Part shown: positions 18,039 through 26,129 of the stretch, piece by piece
How the letters are laid out: each line of letters begins with the position of its first letter
Numbering within the stretch: the stretch's first letter is position 1
NCBI GenBank assembly: GCA_964537925.1
Contig: CAZICV010000001.1
Coordinates: forward strand, 186,001 to 250,000
Origin: SLDF01 sp964537925
GTDB lineage: Bacteria; Bacteroidota; Bacteroidia; Chitinophagales; Saprospiraceae
DNA length: 64,000 nt
Direction of reading: 5' to 3'
Translations under genes and position numbers: made by a program
The notes under the pieces: model-generated
Databases searched by the model: none
Seen by the model: the letters and a program-made list of their open reading frames with translations, nothing else
What the model was told of the DNA's origin: nothing

Positions 18039-18911
18039 TCAGGAGTGTTGATAGGTAGGTGAATAAGGGTAGTCGCCGAGCGTTTCCTCCAGTTGGGACA
18101 GGGCGACCTGGGTCTGCTCCTCATTGGGCGCTACGCCGTGCCATTTGTGGGTCCCCTTCATAAAGTCCACTCCATACCCCATCTCCGTACGCATGAGGAT
18201 CACGACGGGTTTGCCCTGCCCGGTCAGCGACCTGGCATGATCCAGCGTATCCACGACATCGCTCATGTTGTTGCCGTACATCTGCAGGACTTCCCATCCG
18301 AAAGCTTCCCATTTTGCAGGCAGGTCGCCAAGCGACAGTACCTTGTCGTTGGGACCATCGATCTGCTGGCCGTTCCAGTCTACTGTCACGACCAGGTTAT
18401 CCAGTTCATTATGGGCGGCATACATGGCCGCTTCCCAGATCTGCCCTTCCTGCAACTCACCGTCGCCGGTCAGCACATACACCAGCTGCGGGTCGCCGTC
18501 CAGTTTTTTGGCGGCGGCCATACCAGCCGCTACGGACAGTCCCTGGCCGAGTGACCCCGAAGCCACGCGCACACCGGGCAGCCCCTCATGGGTAGTGGGG
18601 TGTCCCTGGAGACGTGAGTCCAGTTTGCGGAACGAGGCCAGCTCTTCGACCGGAAAATAACCGCTGCGTGCGAGTACGCTGTACCAGACCGGCGAGATAT
18701 GGCCGTTGGACAGGAAGAATAAATCCTCTCCCCTGCCATCCATCCGGAAAGCCGGGTCGTGCTTCATGGCATGAAAATACAATGCGGTCAGGAAGTCCGC
18801 ACAACCCAGCGAGCCGCCGGGATGCCCGCTCTCGGCATAATAGGTCTGCCGGATAATGTCCCGGCGAACCTGGGAAGCAATACGCTTCAGATTGTTCACA
18901 TCCGTTTTCAT
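18039..18911 (-). CDS. Transketolase, N-terminal (thiamine diphosphate-binding) subunit
   Basis: A 290-residue protein equal to the first domain of transketolase. It shows SGHPGGSLGCADFLTALYF, the GSLGQGLSVAAGMA segment, and the metal/ThDP motif beginning TGDGELQEGQIWEA and ending with the asparagine-containing DNLVVTVDWN. This is the upstream gene of a probable operon tkt-N, tkt-C, trans-sulfuration enzyme. Split transketolases are normal in this phylum. Confidence 0.95.
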   Translation of the reverse strand: MKTDVNNLKRIASQVRRDIIRQTYYAESGHPGGSLGCADFLTALYFHAMKHDPAFRMDGRGEDLFFLSNGHISPVWYSVLARSGYFPVEELASFRKLDSRLQGHPTTHEGLPGVRVASGSLGQGLSVAAGMAAAKKLDGDPQLVYVLTGDGELQEGQIWEAAMYAAHNELDNLVVTVDWNGQQIDGPNDKVLSLGDLPAKWEAFGWEVLQMYGNNMSDVVDTLDHARSLTGQGKPVVILMRTEMGYGVDFMKGTHKWHGVAPNEEQTQVALSQLEETLGDYPYSPTYQHS

Positions 18912-19029
18912 GGCACAAATATAGCCAATTGATGTAGCTATCCCTTACCACGCATTTGAAATTCACATATACGGGCAGCACTGATATAAGTAGGCCGGCT
19001 ATGCCGTACCCGGTATCCTCCTAGAAACA

Positions 19030-19058
19030 AAAAAGGCTGCCCTAAGGACAGCCTTTTT
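19030..19058 (-). terminator. Intrinsic terminator of the HU gene
   Basis: An A-rich arm AAAAAGGCTG and its complement CAGCCTTTTT surround a nine-base loop that itself can pair CC/GG. It is 20 bases after the HU stop, and the minus-strand transcript ends in a U run. The symmetric A/U flanks make it potentially bidirectional. Confidence 0.85.
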
Positions 19059-19077
19059 GCATATATCTTAACTGAAA

Positions 19078-19350
19078 TTAAGCTACTGCATCAGACAGTT
19101 TCTTGCCTGCTTTGAACTTAGCTACTGTTTTAGCCTTGATCTTGATCTCTTTACCAGTCTGCGGGTTGCGGCCGGTACGTGAAGATCTGCTAGATGTAGC
19201 GAAAGTACCGAAGCCCGGGATCGTCACTTTATCTCCTGCCTTCAGAGCTGCTGTAATCGCATCCAGTGTAGCATCCAAAGCTGTAGCAGCATTCGTTTTA
19301 GACAGGCCGGAAGCTTTTGCAATCGCATCTACCAATTCTCCTTTGTTCAT
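19078..19350 (-). CDS. HU-family DNA-binding protein
   Basis: A 90-residue nucleoid protein of standard HU/IHF length. It has the MNKGELVDAIAKASGLSK N-terminal helices, the IPGFGTFATSSRSSRTGRNP DNA-binding arm with the conserved proline at the tip (GRNPQTG), and a lysine/alanine-rich tail. It bends DNA non-specifically as a dimer. It has its own promoter and terminator and is divergent from rpsT. Confidence 0.97.
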   Translation of the reverse strand: MNKGELVDAIAKASGLSKTNAATALDATLDAITAALKAGDKVTIPGFGTFATSSRSSRTGRNPQTGKEIKIKAKTVAKFKAGKKLSDAVA

Positions 19351-19391
19351 GTTCTAGGATTTAAGTGAGTGAACAATAAGTTTGAACGCGA

Positions 19392-19423
19392 CAAATATAT
19401 ATGGGTAAATTCTATTTGTGCAA
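19392..19423 (-). promoter_or_regulatory. Bacteroidota-type promoter for the HU gene
   Basis: On the minus strand there is TTG (19421-19423), a 21-base spacer, and TATATTTG (19392-19399). This fits the phylum's -33 TTG / -7 TAnnTTTG consensus. The expected start point is about 35 bases before the ATG. The rest of the 394-base interval 19351-19744 holds this promoter, the rpsT promoter and otherwise nothing that I can identify. Confidence 0.75.
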
Positions 19424-19680
19424 GTTTTAGGCCCAAAAAATAACGGTTTCAGCCCTTTCGGGCCTCCAAAAGCCAGTCAGAACAGCTATTTTGACATTGC
19501 AGGAGACGGAAACACCCGGCCAACGGGCATCCTGGCGAACACTTTTTTACATATATTATTTTATTTTATATATAACTATGCCGACACGCCGGTGGATGAA
19601 CAGACGCGCCGCTAAACTCAACGCCGGTTGTATAATAGAATGTGAGGGAATCCGCCAAAAGACATTTTTTACAGAAATAC

Positions 19681-19711
19681 TTGTATGTTATATGAACGGG
19701 TCGTACATTTG
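19681..19711 (+). promoter_or_regulatory. Bacteroidota-type promoter for rpsT
   Basis: TTG (19681-19683), a 20-base spacer and TACATTTG (19704-19711) match the phylum consensus. The expected start leaves a leader of about 27 bases before the rpsT ATG at 19745. Confidence 0.78.
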
Positions 19712-19744
19712 CGCTTCCAAAAGAATAAGGTAAAAGCAAGTACA

Positions 19745-19999
19745 ATGGCAAACCATAAGTCAGCAGAGAAGCGGATCAGGCAGATAGCGAAGAAAAGGCT
19801 GCATAACAGGTATTACAAGAAATCTGCACGTACGGCTATCCGTAATCTGCGTACACTGACGGACAAATCAGACGCTGAGAAGTTCCTGCCTAAAGTGATC
19901 TCCATGATCGACAGGCTGGTCAAGAAAAACAGCCTGCACCGCAACAACGCATCCAACCTCAAGAGCAAACTGATGAAACACGTGGCCCGTCTGGCCTGA
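19745..19999 (+). CDS. rpsT: 30S ribosomal protein S20
   Basis: An 84-residue, very basic helical-bundle protein with the universal MANHKSAEKRIRQ start, the KKSARTAIRN segment and the NNASNLKSKLMKHVARLA end. It binds 16S rRNA in the small subunit. The ATG at 19745 is chosen because it starts the conserved sequence; an in-frame upstream reading lacks support and overlaps the promoter. It is monocistronic, with its own promoter and terminator. Confidence 0.98.
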   Translation: MANHKSAEKRIRQIAKKRLHNRYYKKSARTAIRNLRTLTDKSDAEKFLPKVISMIDRLVKKNSLHRNNASNLKSKLMKHVARLA

Positions 20000-20024
20000 A
20001 CATATATAATCCCTTGAAACAGAG

Positions 20025-20057
20025 AAAGCCGCTCTCCGACAGAGGCGGCTTTTTTTT
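20025..20057 (+). terminator. Intrinsic terminator of rpsT
   Basis: An AAAGCCGC arm pairs with GCGGCTTT across a loop that adds TCT/AGA pairs with one bulge. The stem is followed directly by a run of T. It starts 26 bases after the rpsT stop. Confidence 0.87.
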
Positions 20058-20183
20058 ATATCCCTACCCAGCCTCCGGGCAGGGCATGTACAATTCAAAA
20101 AACTCTACCTATTTTCGCCCGGCTGCTGCAGCGGAGCATATATACCGCGGCAAGGCCCCATCACCGGATACTACAACCAAGCC

Positions 20184-21053
20184 ATGGTCGACTACAACCC
20201 CAAAGACTGGTTTACTTTTATCTTCCGGTTTCACAAGGCCGATACATTCCGCAAACTGCTGCCGATGATCATGGCCATCGCGGCCTACTCTGCACTGGTA
20301 TCCTATCTCGAACTCGAGTACTGGAACCTCAGCCACAACTCACACCTGCGCAACCTGCCCACGCTCCACAGTCTTATGGGTTTTGTCCTGTCGCTCCTGC
20401 TTGTATTCAGGACCAACACCGCCTATGATCGCTGGTGGGAGGGCAGACGACTCTGGGGCCAGCTGGTCAATGCCAGCCGCAATATGGCGATCAAACTGCA
20501 GGCGGTCCTGCCCGCAGGCTCCGAAGACAGGGCTTTCTTCCGCCGGATGATCCCCAACTATGCATTCAGCATGAAAAATCACCTGCGCGGACAGTTTCGT
20601 GCTCCGGAGCTGGAGGGATTGGACGCAGCTGTACTCAACCAGGAGGAGCATGTCCCCAGCCAGATCGCTGTGCAGATATTCTCCCGTATGCGCGGCCTGC
20701 AGTCGGAGGCGATCATCTCTCCCCAGGAGATGATCGTACTCAATGACGACTTCAAGGTCTTTTCGGATGTATGCGGTGGGTGCGAGCGCATAAAGAGTAC
20801 GCCCATCCCCTACTCCTACAGCGCTTTTCTCAAGAAGTTCATCTTTGTATACGTCATGACCATGCCCTTCGGGTATGTATTCATACTCGGCTACCTGACC
20901 GTACCACTGGTCGCTTTTGTATTCTACGTACTTGCCAGTCTCGAGCTCATCGCAGAGGAGATCGAAGATCCCTTCGGCAGCGACCCCAACGACCTACCCT
21001 CCGAGCGGATCTGCAAGACCATCCGCAAGGATGTGCATGCGATCCTGCACTGA
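20184..21053 (+). CDS. Bestrophin-family (UPF0187) anion channel-like protein
   Basis: A 289-residue inner-membrane protein of the bacterial bestrophin family. It shows the typical opening (VDYNPKDWFTFIFRFHKADT), two early helices with SLMGFVLSLLLVFRTNTAYDRWWEGRRLWG (the RTNxAYxRWWEGR motif is diagnostic), a long cytoplasmic helical part, and a C-terminal hydrophobic pair ending EEIEDPFGSDPNDLP, which is the conserved cytoplasmic loop. Bacterial members form pentameric ion channels, with selectivity differing between members. Normal length; no partner gene. Confidence 0.95.
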   Translation: MVDYNPKDWFTFIFRFHKADTFRKLLPMIMAIAAYSALVSYLELEYWNLSHNSHLRNLPTLHSLMGFVLSLLLVFRTNTAYDRWWEGRRLWGQLVNASRNMAIKLQAVLPAGSEDRAFFRRMIPNYAFSMKNHLRGQFRAPELEGLDAAVLNQEEHVPSQIAVQIFSRMRGLQSEAIISPQEMIVLNDDFKVFSDVCGGCERIKSTPIPYSYSAFLKKFIFVYVMTMPFGYVFILGYLTVPLVAFVFYVLASLELIAEEIEDPFGSDPNDLPSERICKTIRKDVHAILH

Positions 21054-21098
21054 AAAAGCCTCCTCGTTCGTTTCCGGTAAAAAAAAGTGCTGCCCGGA

Positions 21099-21118
21099 GG
21101 ATGATATCTTCATCATCC
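21099..21118. repeat. Inverted repeat upstream of the sigma factor gene
   Basis: The arms GGATGAT and ATCATCC flank a six-base loop, 35 bases before the sigma factor start and 46 after the bestrophin stop. There is no U run, so it may be an operator or RNA hairpin rather than a terminator. Confidence 0.45.
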
Positions 21119-21152
21119 GGTGCACTACAGGATATACAAACCGCCGGACACC

Positions 21153-21701
21153 ATGGTACAAGCAGAAACGTCGCCTGAAACGCTCGCAGGCTCTTCGCGC
21201 GAGGTCTTTTTCGAAAGGCTCTACCGCTCGGCCTTCCCTTCGGTAGCACGCTATATCAGCCACAGGGGAGGCAGCCTGGACGATGCGAGGGATATCTTCC
21301 AGGATGCCTTGATCATCTACTATGAGAAGACCAGGGACCCCGGATTCAGGCTGCAGGGTGCGCGCAAAGCGTATATCCTGGGTATAGCGCGGCACCTGTG
21401 GCTGCGGCACACGGCTGCTGCGAGGGACGGGGAGCCGCTGCCGGAAGACCTGCCTGCAGACATCGCAGAATATCGTGAACCCGGCTACGGGCGATTGCTG
21501 AAGCTGCTGGAGACCGGCGGCCGCCAGTGCATGGAGTTGCTGAGCGCCTGGTATGGCGAACGGATCACCATGCGTGAACTGGCCCGGCGATTTGGTTACC
21601 GCAGCGAGCGGACAGCTACCGTACGCAAGTTCAAATGCCTGGAAAAACTCAGGCACACCGTACAACACACATCCACCAGCTATGAAGACCTACTGGACTG
21701 A
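21153..21701 (+). CDS. Sigma-70 family (ECF-like) RNA polymerase sigma factor
   Basis: A 182-residue sigma factor. Region 2 is visible as FFERLYRSAFPSVARYISHRGGSLDDARDIFQDALIIYYEKT, with the 'DARDIFQDA' core of region 2.2. Region 4 is present as LLSAWYGERITMRELARRFGYRSERTATVRKFKCLEKLR, a helix-turn-helix in which the usual spacing is somewhat divergent. The start chosen is the ATG at 21153; an in-frame one at 21120 falls inside the inverted repeat. It overlaps the next small gene by 20 bases, which in turn overlaps clpP, so the three are one coupled unit. Confidence 0.9.
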   Translation: MVQAETSPETLAGSSREVFFERLYRSAFPSVARYISHRGGSLDDARDIFQDALIIYYEKTRDPGFRLQGARKAYILGIARHLWLRHTAAARDGEPLPEDLPADIAEYREPGYGRLLKLLETGGRQCMELLSAWYGERITMRELARRFGYRSERTATVRKFKCLEKLRHTVQHTSTSYEDLLD

Positions 21702-21960
21702 AACGGAAAAAACCGAGCGGTTCCTGCTCGGGCTGATGGATCAGGGCGAAGCGCTGGTATACGAGGCCAGGCTGCTGACTGATCCGCAACTACGGGAGCA
21801 ACTGGATGCTCAGCGACAAACCTATGCGTTGATACAGGCCTATCACCGGCAAAAGCTGAAACGTGAAATAGCGGCCGTGCATGAACGACTTTTCAACCGC
21901 ACGGACTGTTCCGGCTTCCGGGAACGCATTCTCCGGCTCTTTAAAAAACAAATGCCATGA
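21682..21960 (+). CDS. Small cytoplasmic protein, candidate anti-sigma or adaptor
   Basis: A 92-residue soluble, highly charged and mostly helical protein without signal or membrane segment. The first half (TEKTERFLLGLMDQGEALVY, then EARLLTDPQLREQLDAQ) resembles the N-terminal helices of Bacteroidota anti-sigma-like proteins, where an 'E.fLlG.m..gE...fE..l..Dp.L' pattern recurs. It overlaps the sigma factor gene by 20 bases and the clpP gene by four (ATGA). Its place between a sigma factor and a protease subunit suggests a regulated, degradable sigma antagonist, but this is inference. No characterised family is recognised. Confidence 0.75.
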   Translation: MKTYWTETEKTERFLLGLMDQGEALVYEARLLTDPQLREQLDAQRQTYALIQAYHRQKLKREIAAVHERLFNRTDCSGFRERILRLFKKQMP

Positions 21961-22646
21961 CACAAGCTCAGATGGTACCTATGGTCATCCACAGCGATGG
22001 CGCAGGAGAACGGGCATACGATATATACAGCCTGCTGCTGCGAGAGCGCATCATCCTGCTGGGATCGGGCATCAATGACGCTGTTACCAACCTGGTCGTA
22101 GCCCAGTTGCTCTACCTCGACCACCAGGATCCCGGGCAACCGATCAGTATGTATATCAACAGCCCGGGAGGCCAAGTCTATGCCGGTCTTGCCATCTACG
22201 ATACGATGCAGATGATCCGCGCCCCGGTGTCGACCGTAGCCGTAGGCGTCACTGCCAGTATGGCCACAGCATTGCTATGCGCAGGAGCACGTGGCAGGCG
22301 GTTTGCCCTGCCGCATGCCACTGTCCACATGCACCCGGCCGGGGGTGGCGCCCAGGGCTATACGGAAGATGTACGCATTGCCACCCGGGAGCAGGAACGC
22401 CTGCAGACCCAGCTCTTTCACCTGATGGGGCGACATACCGGTCATCACTGGCAGGAGATAGAGACTTACTTTACCCGCGACAGGTATATGAGCGCACCCG
22501 AGGCCAAAGATTTCGGTATCATCGACGAAGTGCTGGGGGATGCGAGCGACGTGGTCGTACTCGACAGGCCGGAACTCCGTATGCAGCTATATGGCGGGAC
22601 CGGAGCAGCGGCAGGCCCTGATGGCAAGGGGATTCAGCCGGAATAA
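21957..22646 (+). CDS. clpP: ATP-dependent Clp protease proteolytic subunit (ClpP paralogue)
   Basis: A 229-residue ClpP-fold serine protease. The catalytic triad is intact: Ser101 in GVTASMATA, His126 in VHMHPAGGGAQG and Asp175 in FTRDRYMSAPEAKDFGIID. Differences from housekeeping ClpP are the MHPAGGG sequence in place of the usual MIHQPLGG and a longer, proline/glycine-rich C-terminus. No clpX or tig gene is adjacent, which argues that this is a second, specialised ClpP. Normally ClpP forms tetradecamers with ClpX or ClpA/ClpC. Translational coupling to a small protein and a sigma factor suggests control of that sigma factor. The end overlaps the convergent DUF1697 gene by 13 bases. Confidence 0.92.
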   Translation: MTQAQMVPMVIHSDGAGERAYDIYSLLLRERIILLGSGINDAVTNLVVAQLLYLDHQDPGQPISMYINSPGGQVYAGLAIYDTMQMIRAPVSTVAVGVTASMATALLCAGARGRRFALPHATVHMHPAGGGAQGYTEDVRIATREQERLQTQLFHLMGRHTGHHWQEIETYFTRDRYMSAPEAKDFGIIDEVLGDASDVVVLDRPELRMQLYGGTGAAAGPDGKGIQPE

Positions 22647-23191
22647 GGAGGGGCCGTCATCAGGCGGTGCAGCTCCTGTACAGTACGCCAGTTGCGCGTG
22701 GTCCCCCTGACGCGCAGCTTTTGCTCGAAGAAATTGTTGCTTAGCTTGCTGTCGCCGTACCCGTGCGGGCAGCTGAGACAGATCTCTTTCCCCGACAGGA
22801 CAAATTCCTCCGGCAGATACGGCGCGGGATCAAGCGCATCCGCACGGGATCGCTCCGGCTCCTCCGCGAGAAAGGTGACGTAGAGCTTCTTTGTATCCTC
22901 ACCGGACGTTTTGAGCAGCGGATTGGATGCCAGTACCCGGGCAAGTGCAGCAGCTGTCCGCATGATCACCGTCACCTCAAAGCCGTATCGCTCCCGGATA
23001 GCGGTCTCGATGCGCTGCCGCCAGAGATCGGGGTCCTCTTCATCCGTGTCGAAGATCACATTGCCGCTCTGTATATAAGTCTTCACCTGACGCATAGCCA
23101 GCGACTCGCAGAGCGTCTTCAGGTCCGCCATCAGGATCTTTTTCTGGCCGCTGACATTGATCCCGCGCAGCATGGAAAGATAGACTGCCAT
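22634..23191 (-). CDS. DUF1697 domain protein
   Basis: A 185-residue cytoplasmic protein of the DUF1697 family, recognised by YLSMLRGINVSGQKKILMADL, the YIQSGNVIFDT segment and the C-terminal SKLSNNFFEQKLRVRGTTRNW. The family is widespread but of unknown function. I chose the ATG at 23191, eight codons into the open frame, since the conserved sequence starts there. Convergent with clpP. Confidence 0.93.
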   Translation of the reverse strand: MAVYLSMLRGINVSGQKKILMADLKTLCESLAMRQVKTYIQSGNVIFDTDEEDPDLWRQRIETAIRERYGFEVTVIMRTAAALARVLASNPLLKTSGEDTKKLYVTFLAEEPERSRADALDPAPYLPEEFVLSGKEICLSCPHGYGDSKLSNNFFEQKLRVRGTTRNWRTVQELHRLMTAPPYSG

Positions 23192-23330
23192 ATAAACTTT
23201 GTACTTAAAATTCAACCAAGCCTACAGGACACCGGGAGCTACTTCGCTCACCTGGCATATACAAAAATATCCATCAGGGATATCAGAAACAAGCACATAT
23301 CCCAATGGGCACAATCCGAAATGATATTTT

Positions 23331-23768
23331 TTACCCGCCGAAACGATAGGACACCCCCAGCCTGGAGCGCAGGCTCCCTCCGTCGAACCTGCGCTGGAAA
23401 TAGGGGGCCAGCTCAAAGATAACGTGCCAGCTGCGATCGGCCAGCGGTTTGTACCGGATACCCAGGTAGACCAGGTATCCGTCCAGTATCGGCTGCTCGG
23501 ACGAGGGGTTGGCCAGGTTGAAGGCGATACCTGCACCGAGGTACAGGTTGGATCTCTGCTTCCGCTCGAAATTCCACATACCGGCCAGTTCCATATCCAT
23601 ATTGCGAAACGCCGTGTTCGTCGCGATGCGGTAATCTCCCCAGAATCCCCTGTCCGGGTCGGAACTCACGGATACCAGTGACTGGAACGGGTAGTAGGCC
23701 AGCGCCACCTGTGCCTGGGTAGCGGTCGTGTAAAGCAGGGCTATGGCTATCAGTGTGTTGCGCAACAT
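23331..23768 (-). CDS. Small exported beta-barrel-like protein
   Basis: A 145-residue protein with a signal peptide (hydrophobic 5-15, then TQAQ cleavage site) and a body of alternating beta-strands (YLGAGIAFNLAN, YLVYLGIRYKPL, WHVIFELAPYFQRRF) ending in a terminal aromatic strand SRLGVSYRFGG. This is the pattern of small outer-membrane barrels. The start at 23768 is chosen for the signal peptide. No family is recognised. Confidence 0.7.
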   Translation of the reverse strand: MLRNTLIAIALLYTTATQAQVALAYYPFQSLVSVSSDPDRGFWGDYRIATNTAFRNMDMELAGMWNFERKQRSNLYLGAGIAFNLANPSSEQPILDGYLVYLGIRYKPLADRSWHVIFELAPYFQRRFDGGSLRSRLGVSYRFGG

Positions 23769-23993
23769 AGTCTTTCGTTTTTTGCGTATGGGTAAATACA
23801 TGCAGTTACCCGTTAATCACGGTTCCAGGACCGTAATGGTTTGGCAGGAACGGGCAGAAAAAGTAGTTTATCTACCTGATCGTGCCTACTCTTTTTAAAA
23901 TTGTCCCAAAATGCGTATCTTGTAAGGATAGGCTCCTCTGAAAGAAAAGACAACTTTATCTCTCCCTTTCGTACACAGAGTTCGTACTGAAAA

Positions 23994-24347
23994 TTGACTA
24001 TCGGTTATACCGGGTTATTCCTTAGCTCTGCTACCGCCTTCCTCCTTCTTACCTCTGCTGTCTTCTTCCTGCAATGCAAACAGGAAAAAGAACAGGTCAA
24101 CTCCCGCTATGTACATGTCCCTTCTGCTTTCAGTATCCAGCGAGCAGACACAGTTATCCACTTCTACAAGGTCACACAGGGCGGTAAAACAGTCGTCACT
24201 GCCGCCGAAGCGGGACGATAGCGATATAGAGCAGGCGCTGATACAGGGATGTCACCCGAACAAGGCGGCGACAGCCTGTCTATCGCCCGGGAGGTACACT
24301 TCACGGAAGCGGACAAGGTGGTACTCAGGAGAGTCAATCTTTTGTAG
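23994..24347 (+). pseudogene. Possible small lipoprotein gene interrupted by an in-frame TAG
   Basis: From a TTG at 23994 the frame encodes a hydrophobic leader (about residues 6-26), then CKQEKEQ, and continues to a TAG at 24219-24221 (75 residues). The same frame resumes without interruption to a TAG at 24345-24347, with a peptide of similar composition (SPEQGGDSLSIAREVHFTEA). The simplest reading is one ~117-codon gene with a nonsense mutation, or two unrelated short frames. The TTG start and a poor lipobox (FLQC) keep confidence low. Its end overlaps the convergent lnt gene by 14 bases. Confidence 0.35.
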
Positions 24348-26124
24348 TTCCCGCTACTCGCAGCCTTTTCACAAGGTTTTTTACTAAAAGCCACCCGATC
24401 AGCAACGTACTCAGCGCGACGGCGGCACGGCCGATATAATCGCCCCAGCAGACATAGAAAGTGTACCCGGTGTTCATCCGCACTTCTGCCCGCAATGCTG
24501 CGGGCTCATCGTAACGGGTAGGTTGATGCAGATCGCCCCGCTGATCGATGAAGCCGCTAATCCCTGTGTTGGCGCTGCGGGCTATATCCCGCCGGGTCTC
24601 TATGGCGCGAAGTGCACCGAACCGCAGGTGCTGGATATGTCCCGGAGTGAGGTCCCACCAGCCATCATTGGTCATGATCAGGATCGCCTGCGCCCTGTTG
24701 CGGATATAGCCGGTCACATACTCCCCGAATATGGACTCGTAGCAGATGACCGGCGCTACGGTATCTCCCTTCCAGGCAAATACCCCACGATCTTCCTGTG
24801 TACCCAGCCCGTCGATGGTGCCGTCCAGCCGCTCGATCAGCGGCCGCAGGAAGAAAAGTGCCTCCTTGTATGGAAAGATCTCCGGTCCGGGTACCAGCTT
24901 GGACTTGAGGTATATATCCAGCAGGCGGCCTTGCGGGTCTGTCGATATAGCAGCATTGTAAGCCTCCCAATAGATCGTACGGTCCCCGCGACGGCTCTGG
25001 CGCAGATGTGTACGCTCCGGCATATAGTGCGGAAATACGCGGTATGCGCTGAGACCGGTGACAAGGCACAGATCTGTATACTCCTGCGTCAGATCACGTA
25101 CGATGGTCATCTCCCGGTAACCGTCCAGTGCATCGAGGTCAATCCCCTCAAATGCCGTCTCCGGGAAGACCAGGAAACGCGTCTGAGACGTCAGCAGCGG
25201 GGCAGCCAGTTCTGCATAACGTACCGCCTGCTCCGGCCCGGGCACGGTGAACTTCAGGTAATGTGGTTCGTAGTTGGGTTGCACTACGACCATCTCCGTA
25301 GTACGGCCACGGGGTGTATAAGAGCGGTAGATCCATACCGATACAAGCAATGGCAGAAGAATCCAGGCGGCCAGCCAGACGGCCAGCGGACGCTTCCAGG
25401 CGCCGGACTCCTGACGCAGCCACAGCAGGCTGAAGAGCAGGACATTGGCCACCAGTATCCATAGAGAGCCTCCTCCTGTACCCGTGTACTCGTACCACTG
25501 GCAGGCCCAGGTATACTGAGACAGGCTGTTGCCGAGGGTCAGCCAGGGCCAGGTGATCTCCCATCGCATGTGACCATGCTCAAAGGCGAGCCAGAAAGCG
25601 ACAAAAGCAATATAGGCAATCCTACCGCCCATTCTGCGGCGCAGCGCCGAAAAAAGCAGCCAGGGGATCAGCATCAGCAGGGCGTTGGCGAGTATCGCCA
25701 CCACACCGGCTATCAGTGCGGTATTGGCGACCCAGTAGGTTGCCAGTACATTCCACAATACCAGGGCATGATACAGGTACCAGGCATAGGTCTTCATCGA
25801 TCCACGGCCGCCACTTGCACGCGTCTCCCGCTCCAGGAAAAACAACGGAACGAAACCCGCCAGCATGGTGAATGTAGTAGGCAGGGGCGGGAAGCCCATT
25901 GCCAGCAATGTACCGGCGATGGTCGAGAGTCCCAGCCACCGGACATGCACAGGATCGGATCCATGCCTGCGCCAATGCCAGCCCAGGACCAGGGCCAGCC
26001 ACAGACTGGCGAACAGCAAAAGAGGCAGATGGCCCCAGAGCGGAAGCTCAGACATCCTGTAGCCTGTCCACACAGCGACAGCCAGCAGCACGCCGATCAG
26101 GACAGGCAGCCCTTTCGTTTTCAT
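24334..26124 (-). CDS. lnt: Apolipoprotein N-acyltransferase
   Basis: A 596-residue inner-membrane enzyme that adds the third acyl chain to lipoproteins. About eight N-terminal membrane helices precede a periplasmic nitrilase-fold domain with the catalytic triad: Glu322 in VFPETAFEG, the lysine of YLKSKLVPG, and Cys461 in VICYESIFGEY. One more helix ends the protein. It is slightly longer than E. coli Lnt. It starts five bases after metG stops and is likely cotranscribed. Lnt is relevant to the many lipoproteins in this window. Confidence 0.95.
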   Translation of the reverse strand: MKTKGLPVLIGVLLAVAVWTGYRMSELPLWGHLPLLLFASLWLALVLGWHWRRHGSDPVHVRWLGLSTIAGTLLAMGFPPLPTTFTMLAGFVPLFFLERETRASGGRGSMKTYAWYLYHALVLWNVLATYWVANTALIAGVVAILANALLMLIPWLLFSALRRRMGGRIAYIAFVAFWLAFEHGHMRWEITWPWLTLGNSLSQYTWACQWYEYTGTGGGSLWILVANVLLFSLLWLRQESGAWKRPLAVWLAAWILLPLLVSVWIYRSYTPRGRTTEMVVVQPNYEPHYLKFTVPGPEQAVRYAELAAPLLTSQTRFLVFPETAFEGIDLDALDGYREMTIVRDLTQEYTDLCLVTGLSAYRVFPHYMPERTHLRQSRRGDRTIYWEAYNAAISTDPQGRLLDIYLKSKLVPGPEIFPYKEALFFLRPLIERLDGTIDGLGTQEDRGVFAWKGDTVAPVICYESIFGEYVTGYIRNRAQAILIMTNDGWWDLTPGHIQHLRFGALRAIETRRDIARSANTGISGFIDQRGDLHQPTRYDEPAALRAEVRMNTGYTFYVCWGDYIGRAAVALSTLLIGWLLVKNLVKRLRVAGTTKD

Positions 26125-26129
26125 TGGAT

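Noticed and set aside
18916..18923. TATATTTG in front of the transketolase N-subunit gene as a promoter.
   Set aside because: It is five bases from the ATG and has no TTG at the right spacing upstream.
24219..24221. TAG read as pyrrolysine or another sense codon.
   Set aside because: Other genes in the window end in TAG without problem and no suppression machinery is visible; a mutation or two short frames is simpler.
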